A stretch of DNA of 64,000 nt from Cordylochernes scorpioides (lineage: Eukaryota > Arthropoda > Arachnida > Pseudoscorpiones > Chernetidae): the NCBI GenBank assembly GCA_030710605.1, contig CP092874.1, positions 26,310,026-26,374,025 on the forward strand. Reading direction: 5' to 3'. The position numbers and the translations under genes are program-made. The notes below the pieces were generated by a model. The model saw nothing but the letters and a program-made list of their open reading frames with translations. It was not told the origin of the DNA and did not search any database. Shown piece by piece: positions 53,006-63,738 of the stretch. The number at the start of each line of letters is the position of its first letter. The stretch's first letter is position 1.

Positions 53006-53049
53006 ATATTTTTCTAATTAACCAGAAAAGTGCATATTATAGTTAGAAT

Positions 53050-53165
53050 GATTTTACTGCTTTTCAAATGTATAGACATGTGGTGCACTTAGAGTAAAAG
53101 AAGTCGCCTACTTCTATCCACCATGATTATCATGGCCTGTACCACGTGTACTAGGAATAAGCAAA
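53050..53165 (+). mobile_element. SINE-C body fragment
   Basis: GCTTTTCAAATGTATAGACA, TGTGGTGCACTTAGAGTAAA, CCATGATTATCATGGCCTGT and ACCACGTGTACTAGG. No head. Confidence 0.65.
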
Positions 53166-54019
53166 AAAAGAAGAAAGATTTTAAGCTCAATAACTGCAGA
53201 ATTCGAAAGAGTTACATACAAATTCTAAACGCGTGAGATTATATATATTCACAAGTATTCAACATCCACGAATTTATGCATATCATTTTTTTCTCAAAAA
53301 GAGCAGAAAAAGAAGATACCGAACGGAATTTATTGAAGAATTATATCCCAATCTTAACTAAAAGTACTAGAAATCTTAACTACTTGTAGTTTTTAAACTT
53401 TAGTTAATGTTTTCATTAAAACAACAAAAGTTATTTTATTCGTGTTAAGAAATCAAAGGCTGAAATTTCAACATGAAAGCAGCTAAAAGAATTTGAATCC
53501 CCAATAGCGGAGACTAACAATGAGACAAAACTCTGGACAATCTGTTGCCGTGTACTTATATACCTCAAGTCGTTTTATGTCCGTATCTTCAGAAAGCAGG
53601 AAGCGAGACCTCCTTGTCAAGTCAGCGATATTTTAATTAAAGCTAAGAAGACAAAGAGTGTAAACAATCACTCAAGTGGGAAAATGAAAACTATTGGATT
53701 GGTGGTCTTGTCTGTAATATAATATAATATGTTTAAATATATTTGACCATCGACCAAAATTGTTGTTTTTTATAAATATGTAATATACATCTAAATTTAC
53801 ATTATTAGTATGTTGTACTTTGTTCACTTAAGATAAATAAAATAAGTCTTTTATATAAAAAATATATCTTTCATCAATAATAAGTATAAACACAACATAT
53901 TACATTGTCAACGGTTAAATATTTCAAAGTTATTCCCGTTTCCCAGTAATTGTAAGAACCCCGACTCTATCCAAGATCTTCGTAGATCGCGAAATACGTG
54001 GTGTCGCTGGAGTCCCAAT
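53166..54019. other. AT-rich stretch without recognised features
   Basis: Very AT-rich, with no transposon end, RNA or coding motif. Confidence 0.4.
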
Positions 54020-54172
54020 GGTGATTCTCCACCAAACTCTGCAGCGCTGGCAGAGGCGCCATATTCATTGTACATAGTGTATATAATCCATATTATGTTT
54101 TTTAAATAGTGCAGACTGTGTACTTTGTATGTATTGTCAAGATGTCAATAAAATTATTTTAATTGTCAATTG
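54020..54172 (+). mobile_element. LT2 LINE 3' insertion
   Basis: Nearly identical to 38,749-38,895: TCTCCACCAAACTCTGCAGC, CATTGTACATAGTGTATATA, GTCAAGATGTCAATAAAATT. No clear target-site duplication. Confidence 0.7.
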
Positions 54173-54195
54173 TCTATCCAATATGTACAATATGG

Positions 54196-54300
54196 ATATA
54201 GCATGTATATTTCGGGACATTAACTCTGAAAGATATTACAGTGATCTTTATTGAAGATAACACGAGATAACCAAGTGTGAACAACCTCTGTCTTCTCCTT

Positions 54301-54331
<31 letters not shown>

Positions 54332-54382
54332 ACGGCAATATCACAAAATACGACACTTCTTCAAGTTTTGTCTACGAGTGTA
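54196..54382. mobile_element. MITE-B fragment
   Basis: TAGCATGTATATTTCGGGAC, TCTGAAAGATATTACAGTGA, CGAGATAACCAAGTGTGAAC, a CA repeat (54,302-54,325), AGACGGCAATATC, and the end CAAGTTTTGTCTACGAGTGTA. One terminal repeat is missing. Confidence 0.65.
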
Positions 54383-54724
54383 TGTACTAAAGTAAACGAC
54401 AGCCTTGACATTTTGTCCGTTAGATGGCGTTACGTACAAACACCACCACCACACTCCGGAACTACGAGTTAACGTAGACCGGAAACGTCAGTTTGTGTAT
54501 GCCGCCGTGTTATGGATGACATTCGTCGTCTCAATCTTACACGTCACCTTCGTGACACACGGGCATGTTTAACTGGGCCGCCCTGCTATACATCTCTCTT
54601 TGTACGTACGTATCGTGTAAGGCGACAAACCTGATTGAAACCTTGCGAAAAAACTGAATAAAATATTGGTTAAAATAATATAAAAAATCCATCTCTCTCT
54701 CTCTCTCTCCTAATTGTGTGTAAA

Positions 54725-54916
54725 TTGGACGCTTTTGATGACTTGCGCCAACTATCGGAAAGTGGTTGATTATTCTTGATAGTTGTGTATATATAGGTGT
54801 GATAATACGCGTAGAATGAAAGGGGAAAATGAAGAAAAAAACTCAATGAATTAAAATTACCTATTATAAAAAAGCTAACCACGTACGCATTTCGGGCTGT
54901 TGGCCCTGACTAGAAA
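54725..54916 (-). mobile_element. HH-repeat fragment
   Basis: It holds a worn hammerhead on the minus strand, and at 54,737 ATGACTTGCGCCAACTATCG matches the arm CTTGCGCCATCTGT. Both pieces belong to the HH-repeat family. Confidence 0.55.
54878..54914 (-). ncRNA. Degraded hammerhead motif, copy 3
   Basis: The minus strand has AGGGCCAACAGCCCGAAATG, CGTACGTGGTTAGC. Stem II and GAAA are intact, the stem III word is ATGCGT and the UA cleavage site is present. The CTGATGA box reads CTAGTCA, and the 5' strand of stem I is lost. It should be inactive. Confidence 0.6.
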
Positions 54917-55014
54917 TGTTTTTTTTTTTTTTTTGTGAGATATTAATTTCTCTTTCTGCGGACTAGTGGTGGAAAGATGCTCCAAGTATATCAATACGCT
55001 ATCTTAGGTCAGTT

Positions 55015-55080
55015 AAGTTAATTAATTAAATTAAGTTAGGTTTGGTTAGGTTAAGTTATTTTAGGTTAGGTTGGTTTAGA
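55015..55080 (+). repeat. TTAGGTT-like short repeat
   Basis: AGTTAGGTTTGGTTAGGTTA and TTTTAGGTTAGGTTGGTTTA. Such GGTTAGGTTA iterations are common in arthropod genomes. It is too degraded to call telomeric. Confidence 0.5.
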
Positions 55081-55569
55081 AATGGAACTATTTTTGTTTA
55101 CCGCGAGTAGGCCTAGCATGGAATAATGTAATCTCCGATTGTTCGCTGAAATGAGCTTCTCTAACTATTTTTTTTTTCTTTCAGTTTTGGGATAACACTA
55201 GCGACAAGTTGTTTAGTTTCTTACTTCTTGATGACGTGTTGTTGAAACCTTGAATGTTTCTTGTGTACATACAAATGGTCGTTTGAAAGAGGACGACTCA
55301 TCTTTAACCACAATAGATTCAAAAACTTGCGCCACACACACACACCTGTTTACAGTCTTTCAGAAATCTAGCAAAATCGAGTCAGTGCCAGCCACACAAC
55401 ACCAGATTCAGTAAATTCGGATAACCCACCAGGAGATTATGGTTTCTGGTCCGTTCAGGTCGGCTTTAATTCACGAGATTTACAAAGAATTCGTTAAAAT
55501 TTGCTTGACGGGTAAAGTGTCTTTCCTCTTCTTCTTTCTTATCTCTACTCAATCATATTAAGGTATCAA
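55081..55569. other. Unannotated stretch
   Basis: No supported feature. Confidence 0.4.
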
Positions 55570-55760
55570 GCATGTAGGGCTTGTTGATGGTGTCTATTGG
55601 GGATGAATAGAGCTCATTAAAGGATGTAGTCAATAATGTGGTTTGGGGTTGTTACAGGTTGACACTTAGTACATAGTGGGCAAACCTTACAACCATTCTG
55701 TCATTGTCCATAGATGACCAGACTTAAGTCTGGACATCAAGGGCTTCCCTTGGGAGGACA
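55570..55760 (-). pseudogene. LINE ORF C-terminal finger remnant
   Basis: The minus reading has NGCKVCPLCTKCQPVTTPNH and IIDYIL, with a stop or frameshift just upstream. C-x-x-C....TPNHII-x-x-I resembles a LINE terminal finger in which the last Cys is Tyr. It is distinct from the 3.8-, 22.99- and 46.6-kb types. Confidence 0.6.
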
Positions 55761-56454
55761 GAATTGGTGATTGTCCTTCCTACAAGTGTCTTCCCTTTTT
55801 TATGATCGATTTGCTTCAGGTTACATTTCTTATAGAGTTTATAATGACTTATTCTTTTTGTGATCAAGGTCATAATTAATGGTTATTTCTTGGCTCTCAC
55901 AATTGTAACATGGTGTTCGAGCAATACAAACTTTTAAGCGATACATCAAGTGGAAGGTTAGCTACTGCACAAGAGATCTTGTCCTTCCAATTGGTCGCAG
56001 TGTTGTCTGTCTGCCCGCCTCCTTTACTTTCTCAACGGATTCAACCGCAGCGACATTTGGGCAAACATGGATTCCTTTGTGCTCGCTCGCCCATAACTCT
56101 GCCATTCTCTTTGCCAGCAGGGCTTTGTTCCGGTCACTTCGACCTTAACTCCCTCGGGAGATACTGGTTTGGTAATCTTGTTCTTCTCTCTGCTCGTCTT
56201 CTTCTTGGAATCTTTGGAGGGCTTCTACCAGCTATAGTAAGTCTGCACCAGCCACTTTTTCCCCTCATGGATTGTTAGCTTGTAGGAATTTGTAAAATTG
56301 TGAATAATTCGAAATTAGAGTTGTTTTTAGTTTTTTTTTCTCGAGTTTATACAATTTGGTGTTGGACAGGTTCCACCAATCAAACCTGTTACTTGAGATG
56401 TACGTTAAATTTCATAAAGTTTATTATTAGTATTCGTTTCGTTTAGAATACATA
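55761..56454. other. Stretch with one unassigned ORF
   Basis: A plus ORF of 122 codons at 55,910-56,278 has hydrophobic C-terminal runs (LLSARLLLGIFGGLLPAIV) but no recognisable family. Its neighbours are retroelement debris on both sides. Confidence 0.3.
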
Positions 56455-56765
56455 TAACTCCGCCTTTGCCGGTCCCAAGCCCGGATAAAAAAGGAGGAGG
56501 GGGAGCAGTAACAAGCTCACTAAAAAACCTGGGCTCAGCTGGCCCGGCTGATAGTACCCTGTAAGGGCTCCTAATCTAGGGATACAGGATGTGCAGCGTT
56601 TGTACTCCATGTTAGGAGCGGCTGCACATGGCGACTGTTCCTCATGTCAGAGGCGGCCATTTATTTTGGAGCTAAGTCGGCCTGCCACTGAGTAGTGCTC
56701 CCAGTCTTAATGACAATAGCAGACGCATTCTACTTCACCCAGTGTGGAGATAAGAAAGAAGAAGA
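56455..56765 (-). mobile_element. LINE-like repeat fragment (RTE-like 3' region)
   Basis: An inverted second copy of 5,255-5,571: GCCTTTGCCGGTCCCAAGCC, GGGGAGCAGTAACAAGCTCA, TTAGGAGCGGCTGCACATGG, GAGCTAAGTCGGCCTGCCAC. Confidence 0.55.
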
Positions 56766-57184
56766 AAAATAATAAACATTCCCACTTTTGAAAAAAAAAA
56801 ACACGATATCTCCTCTCCCGTTAAATAGACTCAATACTCTGCTCTATCATCTATTGATCTTGAATAAAAAGGGGTATAAACTTATATGTAAGAAGTGTCG
56901 TTAAACGAAAGTCGAAACTCTGTGTGTGTGTGTGGGACATAAATAAACATCAAGTGATGACAGGGTAATTGTAGGTTGGGATCGGTCTGATTTGTTGACG
57001 TGAGCTGCCACCACCGCCCGTAGTCAAGAATACATGTCCCGAGTTGTAGCGTATTATATAGTCCACACTGAATCTGACTGAGTATCACCGCTGTCGATAC
57101 CCCATATATCTTTTTCTCTAACATGAACAGCGTATTTACGTAAATTTGGCCATAAATACACATGTCTTCGATTTCTCAGAAAGC
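56766..57184. other. Unannotated stretch
   Basis: No supported feature. Confidence 0.4.
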
Positions 57185-57370
57185 CTATTGGACTAAAATT
57201 TTTGGTCGTTGAGATATACAGCCCTCACTACGTTGACGATGGCCAACAACCCGAAATGCGTTCGTAATTGGCCTGGCTTTTCTTGATTTATTAAGAAAAT
57301 CGGTTAGCCAAATATCATGGAACAAATTAAATCAACGTTTAGTTTATTTTTGTTCAACTATAGAGCGCTC
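57185..57370 (+). mobile_element. HH-repeat fragment
   Basis: TTTTTGGTCGTTGAGATATA (as at 4,780), then the hammerhead-like core, CTTGATTTATTAAGAAAATC, GGTTAGCCAAATATCATGGA, ATCAACGTTTAGTTTATTTT. Terminal ends are lost. Confidence 0.55.
57227..57268 (+). ncRNA. Degraded hammerhead motif, copy 4
   Basis: Stem I ACTACG/CGTAAT (one mismatch). The core is TTGACGA (first C changed to T). Stem II is GG/CC within TGGCCAACAACCC, then GAAA at 57,253-57,256. Stem III is ATGCGT, and the cleavage dinucleotide is UU. Loss of C3 should abolish activity. Confidence 0.6.
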
Positions 57371-57409
57371 TGCTATCTAAAATGGTCATACGAACGGTCA
57401 GGATCTGAT

Positions 57410-57429
57410 CCCCCCCCCCCCCCCCCCCC
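57410..57429 (+). repeat. Homopolymer C20
   Basis: Twenty consecutive C. Its length may be a sequencing or assembly approximation. Confidence 0.9.
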
Positions 57430-58029
57430 ATATACAGTATACCTTACTTCTAAATTATTTATTCTGCCTAGATATTTACTCGCACACTAATTTCCATCAT
57501 CTTTTCTACCCTACAAGATGGGGGGTATTTAAGACAAGTGATCATGCACTGGGGTGTCACATAGTGTCGTTAAACCCAATCACTAAGATTAATCACCATC
57601 AAATGTACACTATATATGATCAGAATGAACAATGATGCTAACGAACCGGTGGATTAATACAGCGAAATTGCCAGGAAGGTTATCACTGAGATCAAGCCAT
57701 AAGTCCCATTCTCAAATATGTTGTTACATCTTCAGTTTACTAAATGTAGGGTATCATTGTCCTATATTGGTTTAAAAGTAATAGCGTTGAAAAAAAATCC
57801 ATTTTTCAATTCCAAATTCCAGTCTCAACATACATTGGGGTAAATTAAATTTATAAATTCAATTACCGACTAACTTGAACTCTTCGAGTAAAAATAGCAA
57901 AATATAGCCTCCTCTTCAATCGTCATTATATTTTCAATTACCATCTATTGATAAAATTTGTAACACATTAATTGAGGTAAATAATAGTCGCTACGGAACT
58001 CTCTTAATTCCACACCTGTCTTTTCAGTG
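57430..58029. other. Unannotated AT-rich stretch
   Basis: No supported feature. Confidence 0.4.
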
Positions 58030-58330
58030 ATACCTTGACATATGCACGGTGTGGCCACTGGACATGTGTCGCACCTGGAGGCTGTTGTTGGATTCTGTGC
58101 TGCCTGGAGTATAGGAACTCTAACTGTGCTTCCTTCCTGCGGTGAATTTGTATAAGACAAATGGTCTTAATAAATATGTATGTGTGTTTTGGCGTCTATT
58201 TATACGTTAAACCTGACATATGCACAGTGTGGCCACTGGACATGTGTCGGACCTGGAGGCTGTTGTTGGGTTCTGTGCTGCCTGGAGTATAGGAGCTCTA
58301 TCTATGCTTCCTTCCTGCAGATAACCGGTG
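58030..58330 (+). mobile_element. Tandemly duplicated LINE 3' segment
   Basis: GACATATGCACGGTGTGGCC, CTGGAGGCTGTTGTTGGATT and AACTGTGCTTCCTTCCTGC occur at 58,037 and again about 178 bp on at 58,215. The first copy continues into GTGAATTTGTATAAGACAAA and GGTCTTAATAAATATGTATG (LT1 tail). The second stops just before the tail. Confidence 0.65.
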
Positions 58331-58891
58331 ATCTTGTTAAGTTGTGTGTGTTAAAAAAAAAAAAAACTCTTAACGGCTCTAGAACATCTTCCTACTGGAA
58401 AATACAAAGATGGTCAAAAGTAGAGATAGGATTTATGATTTTTATCTCCCCATCCATGGGTTTAGAAAGAGCTTTCGTTATGTTGTCTTGCACCATCGAG
58501 CTGCTGTTTGTTTCTTCTTGCGGTGGTTGAAGAATTCGTCGCGGCTCTTTTCCATTGTGGAGGACAGCAGAACTTGCCTCATCGCCAACCTGTTCTTCTT
58601 TGTTCACGGCGATGAACAACTAAAGAAACACTATTGAGAAGAGAGCTATAAAGCCGAATGCGCAATATGCAAATATGCATACAATGTATATTTACCTTTT
58701 TATGTAAATCGAAGGCATTTATGAAAAGTGTGTTAGCAAATCTGTAATATAAAAACCTTTGTTTTGACTGTTAGGTAATGTTCTTATGGTTTGCTCTGAA
58801 TGGCTTGCTCTTCGAAAGCGATATGATGCGAACATTTCCCTGTCATATAACGGTACCGTAGGATGCGCTGGAATTAGATAAAGAATGTAAG
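58331..58891. other. Unannotated stretch
   Basis: Overlapping short ORFs on both strands at 58,392-58,640, none with a domain. Confidence 0.4.
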
Positions 58892-58988
58892 GAAATACAC
58901 TCATGGACATCACTTAAGGAAGTTGTACTTTTTACCATGTATATCGGGATTCAGACAATAACTCTGAATGATATTACAGTGACCTGAG
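58892..58988 (+). mobile_element. MITE-B end fragment
   Basis: TACACTCATGGACATCACTT, AGGAAGTTGTACTTTTTACC, GGGATTCAGACAATAACTCT, GATATTACAGTGACC. A single terminus. Confidence 0.7.
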
Positions 58989-59477
58989 ATAAGCTGTGAA
59001 ATTTGTACACCATACCATTTTAAAAAATGCGCTTATACTAATAAAAGTTGGTCTGGAAAAAAAATGAAATGGAAGTGAAGAAAATAGGATTTCACAAAGG
59101 GACAAGTAGCAAAGTAGCAAGATCTAACCAGAATGACATTATATGTAACATTTCGATTTAAAAAGTATTGATCCCATAATCAAACTTGAGTTTTAAAAGA
59201 TAAAACTTCGCCTGACCATCACATTTGTTTTTTCTTTAAAGAAAGGATTTTTTGTCAGATATAAGATGTTGCTTTCGAATCACAGATTACCTATTTGGAA
59301 TCATTTGATATTAACGATGCAAAGAAATGTCATTTCTAAGCTTCACCAATATATTCTAGCTGAATCGAACTGTAGCGTGGTACGAAGCAAAACTACCAGA
59401 CAATCCAGGTAACTACCAGAACACGTTAACCAAGAAATCTCTACAAAACATTCTGTTGGGAGCTTGAATCCTAAAAT
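58989..59477. other. Unannotated stretch
   Basis: No supported feature. Confidence 0.4.
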
Positions 59478-59560
59478 TGTTGGCTTCCGTAGGCGTTTCT
59501 TATTGGCAAAAAGAAAGAGAGGATTCCATAAAATAATTTGAAAGCATTTATTAATAAAAA
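59478..59560 (-). mobile_element. HEL internal fragment
   Basis: TGTTGGCTTCCGTAGGCGTT, GCAAAAAGAAAGAGAGGATT and AGCATTTATT match the interior of HEL copies 1-3. No termini. Confidence 0.45.
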
Positions 59561-59934
59561 AAGTACTAATAACAACAACAAAAGGCGGCACACACACATC
59601 TATCAGAGAGCATCGTCGTCATCCGGATATTCCTTCTACTGGGGAGCTCGGCTTCTATATTCTGTGTATTATATTCTGTTTATCTGCGGCTCTCTGGTCG
59701 GGGTGGTGCCTACGCAATGTTAGTTCGGACTTCCGTCTAGCTCCTTTTGTCTGGTCTTAGATGTTGACGATATCTGGCGGACTGTACACCAGACCTGACT
59801 ACTGAGATTTCTCTAGGTGTGATGTAGCAACAAGCTGTTTGAATAAAATAAAGACCAAACAGCCTCACTGGTTTTAGATAACTGACTTAACTTTATTATC
59901 ACTTTCACTCCTTTTATATACATATACACCTATC
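59561..59934. other. Unannotated stretch
   Basis: No supported feature. Confidence 0.4.
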
Positions 59935-60184
59935 CCCCGATTTACACGGTAGATACGTTCATGAGAAAAACGTGTAAATCGAGGTGTATATTAATTAAAC
60001 TGTCAAATCTGAATAGGTGTTCGCCACCTCATGAATCAGAGCCTCCCAATATTCTTTTCAACATAGGTAGTATAGAGTAGAATATCGCATTTTAGTATAG
60101 TGCGATAAAAACAACAACAAAAAAAACTTATTTGGAAAACCGTGTAAAATCGAAAACGTGTAAAACAAGTACCGTGTAAATCGG
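59935..60184 (-). mobile_element. MITE-C copy 4, degraded
   Basis: TACACCTATCCCCCGATTTA, CGGTAGATACGTTCATGAGA, then unrelated sequence in the middle. It resumes at CGCATTTTAGTATAGTGCGA, AACCGTGTAAAATCGAAAAC, CAAGTACCGTGTAAATCGG. Confidence 0.65.
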
Positions 60185-60749
60185 TAATATAAAAATTTAC
60201 ATAAATTAAAAGAAAAAATAAAAATTTACATAATTATAGTACACAATGCAACCTGGCAAGTTATTTTACATAGCTAGGCGTAAATACACTCAGTAATCGT
60301 TATAAACCACTAACGTTAGATCCAAAACACCTACCTCTAGAACAGACCAGCTACATCTTTCAATTAAAAATACGTACTGCATGAACGTTAAAAAAGAAGG
60401 GGAAAAAAAAGAGCCAGCTAATTATAGGTACCATCTTGTTTGGGGACAACATTCCAGTATGGTGCACACAAAAAGTGTTCACTACCCGCTGATACTAATC
60501 TATCACCCTTTCCTTCTATATTTCAGAACCTGGAGTTTTTGTGACTTAATTGAGGAGTTATTGGAGTTAAGAATATTTAGAAGGCCCGCCCTGCTTCACT
60601 CCTTTTTTGGAACTTTTTTTTACTTACTTTCTCCGTTTACATGTAATTTCGTTTTTTTAACATCAAATTGCGTCGACTTTTTTGTTGTTGTTGTACGCAA
60701 TTTTTAAAGATCAAGTTTATTCTAATTTATTTTTCGTAGTGGGGGAAAA
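60185..60749. other. Unannotated AT-rich stretch
   Basis: A plus ORF of 108 codons at 60,381-60,707 has low-complexity ends and no domain. Confidence 0.35.
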
Positions 60750-61370
60750 GAATTTTAAAAATTTTGGGAAGGATCAAAATCTAGACTGTCAAGTGGTGTT
60801 CCATGGATAGCCCAACTAACGACAACAGTTCTTTTTATCCATGAACTACATGTAAAAACTGTGTTTGTAATCTTCATACTTTATATTTAGAAAGTAGATT
60901 TTGTCCTTGTAAATTGCCTGGGTTTGTTAGGTTTTGTTAAATGTGGAAAGAACGGGACAGAGAGTGAGTTGGGCATTCAAATATATATTGGGACAATTCA
61001 CAGTTTTTTTTTTTTTACGCGATACACAATATGAACATGGGACAATATGACACAAGTCATGGAGTGTGGAGAGAAGTCTTTTAAAACTTTTGAGAATTTC
61101 AAAATCTAGACTGTCAAGTAGGTGTTCCCTGGATAGCCCAACTAACGACATCAGCTCTTTTTACCTATCAAGGAGACTTACAGACTACATTTTGACATTA
61201 CAACTGTGTTTGTAATTTCCATACTTTATATGTAGAAATTAGATTTTGTCCTTGTACATTGCCTGGGTTTGTTAGGCTTTGTTAATGAGGAAAGAACAGA
61301 AGAGTGAGTTGGGCATTCAAACATATATTGGGACAATTCACAGCTTTTTGTTTACACGATACACAAGACG
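60750..61370 (+). repeat. About 300-bp direct tandem duplication
   Basis: CTAGACTGTCAAGTGGTGTT and GATAGCCCAACTAACGACAA at 60,781 recur at 61,106 (325 bp on), as do ATTTTGTCCTTGTAAATTGC and GTGAGTTGGGCATTCAAATA. The copies differ by small indels and about 10% substitutions by eye. Confidence 0.8.
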
Positions 61371-61664
61371 TCACTGTGTGTATCTTTAGAATCGATGTAA
61401 AAATTATCAGTTTCCCCCCTGTTTATCACCGTAACCACCAGTAACAAAAAATTTAAAAAAAATTCCAAACTTCTCTCCGAGCCGTTAACCAATGAGAACT
61501 TTGTCCACTTATACTACACCATTTCTACAGTTGGTCAGAAAAACTGAGAATATATCGTTAGAAAAAGTAAAAGTGAGATTACTAGAAGACATACAGTAGT
61601 TGTTATATCTCTCCGCCAAGACTATATATAACAACAGGATTATCAGTTGTAATTTATAATACAA
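61371..61664. other. Unannotated stretch
   Basis: No supported feature. Confidence 0.4.
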
Positions 61665-61984
61665 CTAGCCGAATGACCCGGGCAACGCCCGTGTTTTACC
61701 CGATTGAATGTTTTGATTCAAATACTATTTGTTACAATTATAAATTGGCGCCTTAATTAATTGCATATGTTAGTTAATAACTATAGCCTATGTGCTTTAT
61801 CTGTCTATGTAATGTTGGCTTCCGTAGGCGTCTCTTAGTTACATAAATAGCGAGTGGGGGGGGCAAAGGTGGCGTGACCGTAGCCAACCAATAGGAGGGC
61901 GCCATTCCAAAAAAAAAAGCAAACGGTGACAGAGAGAGATGACTGATTAGGAGATGAGGAAAGACGCTCGTAACTGTATATAGA
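61665..61984 (-). mobile_element. HEL (Helitron-like) copy 3, internally deleted
   Basis: Minus-strand start TCTATATACAGTTACGAGCG and end hairpin CGGGCGTTGCCCG with CTAG then T, as in copy 2. About 100 bp in the middle (the right palindrome arm) are missing near 61,843. SINE-A sequence begins immediately beyond the element's 5' end. Confidence 0.55.
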
Positions 61985-62170
61985 ATATAATGCGGTTTAT
62001 GATTGTAGAACGACAATTGAAAATTATCCAGCATGTGTTTCTTTTGAACGAAAAATCGAAATTTATTTTAAGGAGAAATAACGATTATTTCTAACCTTAA
62101 GGATGAAGTATGAAAGGATGAATTGTGAAGAGTAATGATAAACAGAAAAATAAAAGTGTCCAGGGATGGG
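61985..62170 (-). mobile_element. SINE-A tail fragment
   Basis: Minus: GTCCCTGGACACTTTTATTTT-type junction (62,156-62,170), CTCTTCACAATTCATCCTTT, CTCCTTAAAATAAATTTCGA, AAAGAAACACATGCTGGATA, CATAAACCGCATTATATTCT. The tRNA head is cut at CCCCATCCC. Confidence 0.7.
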
Positions 62171-62254
62171 GTGCAATATATGAAGGGCTGATAAAAATTA
62201 TGGTAATATAAATGTTATATGATATGTGTGTCATAATATACATATTGTATACCG

Positions 62255-62365
62255 TAAATGAAAACATTAAGATGCGAATGTTTCTTTCAAACATTAATCA
62301 AACTTCTACTGTCCTTACTGCGATGAAAAAATATATATTGGAAGGGCTTGGCTCATCAGGCTTCA
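62255..62365 (+). mobile_element. MITE-A fragment
   Basis: AAACATTAAGATGCGAATGT, AACTTCTACTGTCCTTACTG, CGATGAAAAAATATATATTG, GAAGGGCTTGGCTCATCAGG. One arm only. Confidence 0.6.
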
Positions 62366-63402
62366 TTTACGGTATATAACTGGCGTGTTATTGCCTTATA
62401 TACATATTGTAGGCTGCTATAGCCTCGCTGTCCCTCCAGGATTGCCTGGTACAACACGGGGCCGGACATCTTCAGCAAGTACATTGGGGTCAAGCACGAA
62501 CAAAGGTGTTAAAAGTGGGCGAGAGAGAAAGGGGTTTTACAAATTAAGAAAGGAGTTATCGTGGAGATGGCCAACACAAAGAAGGTGAGAAAGTGATGGG
62601 AGATAAGTCGGTAGAAATTACGTAGCTGAGATAAGCTCGAGTAATTGTCTAGGGAGCTTTCTTTGAAACACAACTTGACGAAACAAAAGGTGCAACAATC
62701 CATCAAACACATGTCAACAATGTTGTCCTAGTTAGTAATGATATACTATCATACTATCTTTACTAGAGAATACAATATACTAGAATATAGAGTTACTAGC
62801 CTTGTCCCAGTTAGCAGTGGACTACTATAGCTTCACTAGGATACTAGAACACCTGTTTAGATATCCTAGCTACTGGATGGTACTTAGCCGTTGTACACTT
62901 AGCCACTTATAATCGCGACCAGGAAGGCCACTGAGTGTTGTTATTTCATCCCTTGTCTAGGTGAATTTTGCTAACGTGTGCAGAAGACTAGATAACATGG
63001 GGGATTCTGTGCAGATTGAAATGAGATCAAGGCAGTAATATATTAGTACGCTGTTACCGCTGCTGTTATATCAAGGATGGTCAAATGAGCACAAAAGATC
63101 GGTAAGGATCTCTGTTCGCGACTCCTCTTTGTTACCTTCGTGGATTATAGAATACAAGAAAGTAACAGACAGGGAAGTTCATCCAACCACGTCCTCAACA
63201 AGGGAGGTCCATCTGTCCCATGGCCACAGGTGGTGGACAGTTTTAGCCCCTATAGGACGTCGTCATAACAATATGTCAACTTCTCTACTCTTGATCAATG
63301 TCCTGTTTCTCCAGTAGTCTCTCTATCTTGAGCTATTTCCTTTATTTCTTCGCCGTTTCCCATCCAGTGTCCATGGAACTTAATTCTTTTGCTTCCTCTT
63401 AA
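62366..63402. other. Stretch without recognised features
   Basis: 62,740-62,880 has many TACTAG words (ATACTAGAATATAG and similar), a loose local pattern. Otherwise unassigned. Confidence 0.35.
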
Positions 63403-63475
63403 CCCAAAATAGCTAATTTAGAAGAGCGTTAGACTGAAGATCTAAAGGTCTCTGGTTTAATCCCGGGTTTCGGCA
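63403..63475 (+). pseudogene. tRNA-Phe(GAA)-like copy 1
   Basis: 73 nt. The anticodon arm TTAGA-CTGAAGA-TCTAA is perfect (anticodon GAA). The A box is damaged (TAGCTAATTTAGAAGAGC) and the B box altered (GGTTTAATCCC). The acceptor has mismatches at 1:72 and 4:69. Confidence 0.7.
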
Positions 63476-63486
63476 TCTTTTTTAAA

Positions 63487-63559
63487 CCCCAAATAGCTCA
63501 GTTGAGAGAGCGTTAAACTGAAGATCTAAAGGTTCCTAGTTTGATCTCGGGTTTCGGCA
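63487..63559 (+). pseudogene. tRNA-Phe(GAA)-like copy 2
   Basis: The A box TAGCTCAGTTGAGAGAGC is good. The anticodon loop CTGAAGA keeps GAA, but the anticodon stem has one A:C mismatch. The B box is GTTTGATCTC. Acceptor mismatches as in the other copies. Confidence 0.7.
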
Positions 63560-63569
63560 TCTTTCTTAA

Positions 63570-63642
63570 CCCCAAAGAGCTCAGTTGGGAGAGCGTTAAA
63601 CTGGAGGTCTAAAGGTCCCTGGTTTGATCCCGGGTTTCGGCA
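63570..63642 (+). pseudogene. tRNA-Phe-derived copy 3, anticodon changed to GGA
   Basis: The loop is CTGGAGG, so the anticodon position reads GGA (Ser codons) instead of GAA. The body is otherwise Phe-like (GAGCTCAGTTGGGAGAGC; GGTTTGATCCCGGG). Acceptor mismatches and an A:C in the anticodon stem argue against function. Confidence 0.7.
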
Positions 63643-63654
63643 TCTTTTTTAAAA

Positions 63655-63727
63655 CCCCAAATAACTCAGTTGGGAGAGCGTTAAACTGAAGATCTAAAGG
63701 TCCCCGGTTTGATCCCGGGTTTCGGCA
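63655..63727 (+). pseudogene. tRNA-Phe(GAA)-like copy 4
   Basis: A box TAACTCAGTTGGGAGAGC (G to A), anticodon GAA, T arm CCCCGGTTTGATCCCGGGT close to consensus. It has the shared acceptor mismatches. Confidence 0.7.
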
Positions 63728-63738
63728 TATTTTTTAAA

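Noticed and set aside
55015-55080. Telomere (TTAGG)n
   Set aside because: Only a few degenerate TTAGGTT words in about 65 bp. Interstitial and not a true telomeric array.
55910-56278. 122-codon plus-strand ORF
   Set aside because: No recognisable family. Lies between LINE debris on both sides.
57410-57429. C20 tract as a G-quadruplex or regulatory site
   Set aside because: A plain homopolymer of uncertain true length. No other evidence of function.
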